Assembly: GCA_946405695.1 (NCBI GenBank)
Contig: CAMJIA010000089.1
Location: forward strand, 1-5,296
DNA from: an uncultured Prevotellaceae bacterium
GTDB taxonomy: Bacteria > Bacteroidota > Bacteroidia > Bacteroidales > Bacteroidaceae
Reading direction: 5' to 3'
Length of the DNA stretch: 5,296 bases
The notes under the pieces: model-generated
Database searches by the model: none
What the model was told of the DNA's origin: nothing
The model's input: only the letters and a program-made list of their open reading frames with translations
Program-made: the position numbers and the translations under genes
Part shown: piece after piece, positions 4,881-5,296 of the stretch
Position numbering within the stretch: position 1 is the stretch's first letter
Layout: every line of letters begins with the position of its first letter

Positions 4881-5296
4881 ATGAGTAATAATGTGAACGA
4901 AAGAGATAATTTCAGCAGTAAGCTGGGTGTAATACTGGCTACGGCAGGCTCAGCAGTGGGACTGGGCAATGTGTGGCGCTTCCCCTATATGGCTGGCGAG
5001 AATGGTGGCGCCGTGTTCATCATCATCTATGTGGTGTGTGTGCTCCTGTTGGGCATTCCCTGCATGATCAGTGAATTCATTGTAGGGCGTAACGGCCACG
5101 CCAATACAGCACGCGCATACCGACTGTTGGCTGGTAAAACACCGTGGGCCGTAATAGGCTATATGGGTGTGCTCGCTGGATTCCTCATCACGAGCTACTA
5201 TGCAGTGGTCAGCGGTTGGTGTCTGCAGTATGTGTGGGCCTCGCTGATAGGCCATCTGCAGGGCGACCCAGAGTATTTCCGCACCTACTTTGCCGA
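4881..5296 (+). CDS. Sodium-dependent transporter, NSS/SNF family (LeuT-like), partial at 3' end
   Basis: The first 138 codons of an inner-membrane Na+-coupled symporter of the neurotransmitter:sodium symporter family; no stop occurs before the window edge and full members have about 450-500 residues. TM1 carries the family signature GSAVGLGNVWRFPY (23-36), the unwound helix that binds sodium and substrate. By alignment with LeuT, Gly23, Ala25, Val26 and Asn30 match its sodium-site residues Gly20, Ala22, Val23 and Asn27, and Arg33 matches the gating Arg30. ENGG (40-43) leads into TM2 (about 44-63), followed by GR (69-70). TM3 (about 90-112) contains Tyr107, matching the substrate-contacting Tyr108 of LeuT. 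Bacterial members typically carry amino acids such as leucine, tryptophan or tyrosine; the substrate here cannot be told. The ATG at 4881 is chosen because the next in-frame Met (37) lies inside TM1. The divergent VanZ-like gene shares its promoter region. Confidence 0.93.
   Translation, partial: MSNNVNERDNFSSKLGVILATAGSAVGLGNVWRFPYMAGENGGAVFIIIYVVCVLLLGIPCMISEFIVGRNGHANTARAYRLLAGKTPWAVIGYMGVLAGFLITSYYAVVSGWCLQYVWASLIGHLQGDPEYFRTYFA

Noticed and set aside
4627..4884. Plus-strand frames opposite the VanZ-like gene (4627-4884 and 4655-4864)
   Set aside because: They run antisense to conserved VanZ-like motifs and through the divergent promoter region; no family features.
4950..5255. 101-codon minus-strand frame opposite the transporter
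   Set aside because: The plus strand encodes the NSS signature in an open frame to the window end.
1..5296. CRISPR array, insertion sequence, prophage or integration at the tRNA gene
   Set aside because: No spaced direct repeats, transposase, integrase or terminal repeats were seen; the tRNA 3' end, where attachment sites form, lies outside the window.

Overview
The window reads as ordinary chromosomal DNA of a Bacteroidota bacterium, most likely order Bacteroidales; Prevotella-like is a guess. Start codons lack Shine-Dalgarno sequences. Upstream regions carry the Bacteroidota promoter form TTTG-(about 20 bp)-TAnnTTTG. The gene families (single-domain GDP-mannose pyrophosphorylase, secreted helix-hairpin-helix/barrel protein, VanZ-like protein, NSS transporter) fit that group. 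Species cannot be named from the sequence alone.

Layout. Positions 1-49 hold the 5' part of a minus-strand tRNA-Leu(CAA) cut by the window edge. Positions 50-188 are an AT-rich divergent promoter region. Two plus-strand genes follow, manC (189-1280) and a GT4 glycosyltransferase (1300-2403), 19 nt apart and probably one transcript. A long minus-strand gene (2404-4395) meets the glycosyltransferase tail to tail with no base between the stop codons. It encodes an exported protein with a ComEA-like helix-hairpin-helix region and a probable outer-membrane beta-barrel. Upstream of it on the same strand is a small VanZ-like membrane protein (4432-4824). From 4881 to the window end runs the start of a plus-strand sodium-dependent NSS-family transporter, missing its C-terminal part.

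How the genes relate. ManC makes GDP-mannose, and the adjacent GT4 enzyme probably transfers a sugar, perhaps mannose, onto a surface glycan or glycolipid. The barrel protein and VanZ-like protein lie in one direction 36 nt apart and may be partly co-transcribed, although the barrel gene has its own -7 box. The transporter is unrelated by function but shares an overlapping divergent promoter with the VanZ-like gene.

Most notable points: (i) the divergent promoters at 4838-4876 are interleaved in a perfect 11-bp inverted repeat, so their use should be mutually exclusive; (ii) the barrel gene and the transporter gene each have a -7 box ending exactly 8 nt before the ATG, which predicts almost leaderless mRNAs; (iii) the convergent genes have a zero-base gap with a dyad at the junction; (iv) an HHH region is joined to a secreted probable barrel. 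I see no mobile element, CRISPR array, defence system or clearly new multi-gene system.
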